Positions 33,374 through 35,714 of a DNA stretch of 35,714 nt are shown here, piece after piece. The DNA is taken from positions 1 to 35,714 of the forward strand of contig CALWLY010000031.1 in the NCBI GenBank assembly GCA_944381635.1, in the 5' to 3' direction. Below the pieces are notes generated by a model. That model saw only the letters and a list, made by a program, of their open reading frames with translations. It ran no database searches and had not been told where the DNA came from. Origin of the DNA: an uncultured Lachnospiraceae bacterium. Its GTDB lineage: Bacteria > Bacillota > Clostridia > Lachnospirales > Lachnospiraceae. Made by a program: the position numbers and the translations under genes. The stretch's first letter is position 1. Each line of letters starts with the position of its first letter.

Positions 33374-34915
33374 TCAATTGGCTTTCTGTCCTTTTCTCGG
33401 AGCATCCTTCAGATGAATGATATTTTCTCCTTCTTCTCTGCCCGCCAGCTGTATTTCTCGTTCCAGATCATTCCTATATTTTTGAATAATTTCCAATGTC
33501 TTTTCCTTGGAATACAACATAGGTGAATCCACCAGCGACTGGTAGTATTCGGTAAAAGCCGCCAACATAGTAGGCTCGTCAATAATAATATAGTGATACT
33601 GATTATCTGCAGGGTCAAAACCACCGAATTCGAATCCGCCCCCTACACGCAGGGAGTGCACAATATCAATAGGAAACCGAAACATAAGCGGTGTAGCAAT
33701 GCGGAAAATCCCCTTATCCTGCTCACACGCCCGATACAGTTCTTCCACTAAAAACAGTCTGTCTGAAAGGTTAAACGCTTCCGCCAAATGCTCCGGAAGT
33801 TCAATCAGCCTTCCTGTTTTTACAAAGGATTCCAGACCGCTTTCTGTAAACATACAGATAAAATTGTGGAATTCTTTCAACTGATTGGACCGTTTTAATA
33901 CAAGCTCCATCAAAGCTTCTCTGTCCGGTATTCCTGTCCTGGTATATTTTTCCACAAGTCTTTGATCAAAAAAGCACACCATACACGGCTGATTTTCCAG
34001 CCAATAAGTCTTGAACCCACCCTCTGTGGTCCTCATATAATAATGAAGAATTTCCATGGAATTATGAAAACTTGTAATCATCTGCGTCGAAATATGCTTT
34101 GTGCGCTCAAACATTTTTTTCAGATACTCTATCAAAGATTTCTCTCTGCACAAAACCGCGCTGCAGCAATCGTCAGAAATTAAAAGCGCCGCCTGTGAAA
34201 AAATAATATAATAAGGAAATGCTGTATGGGTCAAATCTTCGCTTGCCCCGCTGCTGTAATAATATCCTACCTGATAGTTCAGACGGTGGGTACTGAAAAA
34301 CGGAAGAATATTCGCAAGCGCTTTCAGATTTTCTACGGACTGGGTCTGACCGGACTGATTTTTATAAAGACGAGTCAGATGACTGATTTTTAACAGCTTC
34401 GCTTCCGGGCTCATATAAATCACATTAAAAATGCTGTGAAACATCTCATTTTCTGCCGGTGCGTGAATCAGGACGCTTCGTCCAAAAGGAAAACTGTTTT
34501 TCTTCTCCATCTCTTCTTTTAAAAGTTCCTTCAGCAATTCTTCCACTTCATAAGGTGTGCGGTATAAAAGCAACTGCTCCTTGCCATCACTTTTTTCACT
34601 TTGAACCGGCACCGCCACATTATCGGCGCTGATAAAGGAAATGTTCTTCATCATTCTGTCAATATACTGATTCTGCATATAAGTTCCCATTCCCGATTGA
34701 TCCGATTCAAACAAATCCCATATTTCCCGCACTTCTCCCATGGAAAAAGGCAGTGCAGATACCAGAGAGGTCACCAAATGCCGCGACGGTGTTCTGTCTC
34801 CGGACAGTACTTTCTGCAAAGTTGTCCGGTTAATGTTTGATTCCTTCGCCGCCTGATAAATGCTGATCTGGTTCTTCTCAAACCAGTTTCTCAAATATTT
34901 TCCAATATCACTCAT
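33374..34915 (-). CDS. HTH (XRE-like) regulator with a large unrecognised C-terminal region
   Basis: The 513-residue protein has an N-terminal helix-turn-helix (about 5-60: KNQISIYQAAKESNINRTTL followed by QKVLSGDRTPS) of the XRE/Cro type. The remaining 440 residues match no family I know. They include an RxxYEVEELLKELLKEE helix and a region with PLMFRFPIDIVHSLRVGGGF, and look like a large soluble sensor domain. There is no span. The frame is open to 34957, but GGAGAGGAAAA precedes ATG 34915. It is transcribed alone between two terminators, and its promoter shares the TTGAG/GTCAC layout of the kinase-2 and EssC promoters, so it may control itself and them. That role is inferred from position and shared promoter elements. 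Confidence 0.75.
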   Translation of the reverse strand: MSDIGKYLRNWFEKNQISIYQAAKESNINRTTLQKVLSGDRTPSRHLVTSLVSALPFSMGEVREIWDLFESDQSGMGTYMQNQYIDRMMKNISFISADNVAVPVQSEKSDGKEQLLLYRTPYEVEELLKELLKEEMEKKNSFPFGRSVLIHAPAENEMFHSIFNVIYMSPEAKLLKISHLTRLYKNQSGQTQSVENLKALANILPFFSTHRLNYQVGYYYSSGASEDLTHTAFPYYIIFSQAALLISDDCCSAVLCREKSLIEYLKKMFERTKHISTQMITSFHNSMEILHYYMRTTEGGFKTYWLENQPCMVCFFDQRLVEKYTRTGIPDREALMELVLKRSNQLKEFHNFICMFTESGLESFVKTGRLIELPEHLAEAFNLSDRLFLVEELYRACEQDKGIFRIATPLMFRFPIDIVHSLRVGGGFEFGGFDPADNQYHYIIIDEPTMLAAFTEYYQSLVDSPMLYSKEKTLEIIQKYRNDLEREIQLAGREEGENIIHLKDAPRKGQKAN

Positions 34916-34987
34916 TTTTCCTCTCCATCTCTTTTTCTGCTCTGACAGGTATTTCACTGCCCTAAAAATTTTATGAATTTTTATTCA

Positions 34988-35059
34988 AGTATAAAGGATT
35001 TTTTCGATTGTCTCAATATGTGGCTCGCGGATATAAAATTCGTCACACTTATGTCACAC
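34988..35059 (-). promoter_or_regulatory. Promoter of the HTH regulator with box-like repeats
   Basis: Minus-strand TTGAGA (35011-35016) and TATACT (34988-34993) are 17 bp apart. GCCAC (35020-35024) stands where the first GTCAC box lies in the two related promoters. Further up, plus-strand GTCACAC occurs twice (35042-35048, 35053-35059), again with an 11-bp period but in the opposite orientation. Confidence 0.65.
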
Positions 35060-35156
35060 CTGTATTTATCAGCCTTCCAGGAGCAAACCTCTGTTAATAA
35101 GCAAGGAGCAATTTCTCAATATCTTTGTTAAAATTCCCTTTCCAGGTATGAAAAAA

Positions 35157-35193
35157 CTCCAAACTGAAGTAATTTTCTTACCTCAGCTTGGAG
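35157..35193 (-). terminator. Intrinsic terminator of the surface protein gene
   Basis: A 16-bp imperfect stem (35157-35172 with 35178-35193; CTCCAA...TTGGAG) with a 5-nt loop is followed on the minus strand by TTTTTT. It lies about 70 nt past the surface protein stop codon. Confidence 0.85.
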
Positions 35194-35264
35194 CTTTAAT
35201 CAAACTTTATTTCTAAAGTTTCCTTTAATTTAGATTTTGGAAAAACAAAACATATTTTCCAATC

Positions 35265-35714
35265 TTATTTTTCTTCTTTTTTACGTTTGAGACCAAAGGC
35301 TGCCAGAGCTGCAACTGCTGTTCCTGCAAGTGCTGTCCATACTCCTACCGGTGTATTATCTGCAGTATCTGCACTCTTACGTTCTCCAAGAACGCCAGCT
35401 TCTGCCGCAGGCTGCTCTACTCTTTCTCCGAGAACGCCAGCTTCAGGTGCTGCAGGAGCGTCTACTCTTGCACCCAGAACTGCTGCTGTAGCAGCTGTTC
35501 CGCCTGTTGTTGTTGTGCCGCCGCCTGTTGTTCCTTCATCACCGTCATCTGTATCGTCTGTGCCTTCATCGCCAGGGTTAGGATCAGGATTTTCTGCTGC
35601 CGGTCTTACTTCCACATAGATCCAACCATCGTTGATTGCAAAATCTCCTACATATACGAGTTCATATCCTTCCGGAATGTCTGTCAGCTGACTGGAGTTT
35701 ACGTTGTTTGCATC
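35265..35714 (-). CDS. C-terminal part of a cell-surface protein (cut by the window edge)
   Basis: The reading frame is open to the end of the window, so only the last 149 residues are present and the start is missing. It begins with GYELVYVGDFAINDGWIYVE, then an acidic Asp/Gly/Thr-rich linker (NPGDEGTDDTDDGDEGTTGG), three VLGxR motifs separated by Ala/Pro/Glu stretches, and a wall-anchor-like end: ADTADNTPVG, a hydrophobic span (VWTALAGTAVAALAAFGL) and KRKKEEK. Lachnospiraceae surface proteins often have VLGxR next to an LPxTG-like TGD motif; here TGD reads TAD, so sorting by a sortase is uncertain and the span may simply anchor it. It has its own terminator and is probably unrelated to the secretion locus. 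Confidence 0.8.
   Translation of the reverse strand, partial: DANNVNSSQLTDIPEGYELVYVGDFAINDGWIYVEVRPAAENPDPNPGDEGTDDTDDGDEGTTGGGTTTTGGTAATAAVLGARVDAPAAPEAGVLGERVEQPAAEAGVLGERKSADTADNTPVGVWTALAGTAVAALAAFGLKRKKEEK

Larger units (their letters stand above)
34916..35264. other. Intergenic region between the HTH regulator and the surface protein gene
   Basis: These 349 bases hold the regulator's leader and promoter (34988-35024), a GTCACAC direct repeat (35042-35059) and the terminator of the surface protein gene (35157-35193). No open frame with a ribosome site was found in between. Confidence 0.7.

Overview
The window looks like a chromosomal segment of a gut-type Lachnospiraceae bacterium (Bacillota, Clostridia). 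Supporting signs are mid-range GC, strong AGGAGG ribosome binding sites, a PPi-type phosphofructokinase, a clostridial F420-ligase-family protein, lipoproteins with a classic lipobox, and a surface protein tail with repeated VLGxR motifs. The species cannot be fixed from the sequence. I saw no tRNA, rRNA, CRISPR array or intact insertion sequence.

Layout. Positions 1-5980 hold four ordinary genes: PPi-phosphofructokinase (-), MATE exporter (+), F420-0:L-glutamate ligase family protein (-) and an NSS sodium symporter (+), each with a clear promoter and/or intrinsic terminator. From about 6035 to 34915 everything is on the minus strand and reads as one large locus in several transcription units. 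In the direction of transcription these are: (i) a 513-aa HTH regulator (34915-33374); (ii) a Ser/Thr kinase-TPR protein, a 45-aa membrane peptide, a small membrane protein, two zinc-ribbon proteins, a 933-aa VWA protein and a TPR/RCC1-like protein (33124-24865); (iii) a membrane FHA-like protein, EssC, a LytTR regulator, an EspG-like protein, an EsaB/YukD ubiquitin-like protein, six small helical-hairpin proteins (five with WXG motifs), a transmembrane VWA-FHA protein and a PP2C phosphatase (24725-12808); (iv) a candidate secreted substrate and a DUF4176 protein (12671-11073); (v) a second kinase-TPR protein, a second tiny membrane peptide and two lipoproteins (10892-6035). The window ends inside the C-terminus of a surface protein.

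How it may work. EssC, EsaB and the WXG100 proteins define a type VII secretion (T7SS/ESX-like) machine. EsaA, EssA and EssB, usual in Bacillota T7SSb loci, are not recognisable here. Instead the locus carries two membrane kinases, a PP2C phosphatase and FHA domains on EssC, on a VWA receptor-like protein and probably on the 192-aa membrane protein. This is the parts list of the threonine-phosphorylation pathway known from type VI secretion (PpkA/PppA/Fha), here attached to a type VII ATPase. The extracytoplasmic TPR, RCC1-like, VWA and YD-repeat modules look like an outside sensing or scaffold layer.

Regulation. Three promoters (before the HTH regulator, the kinase-2 unit and the EssC unit) share a -35/-10 pair with a GTCAC-type box at the same distance; two of them carry that box as an 11-bp-period direct repeat. 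A separate promoter before the WXG genes lacks a -35 and has a 20-bp-period direct repeat, a candidate LytTR site. The kinase/phosphatase/FHA-equipped T7SS is the main discovery candidate.
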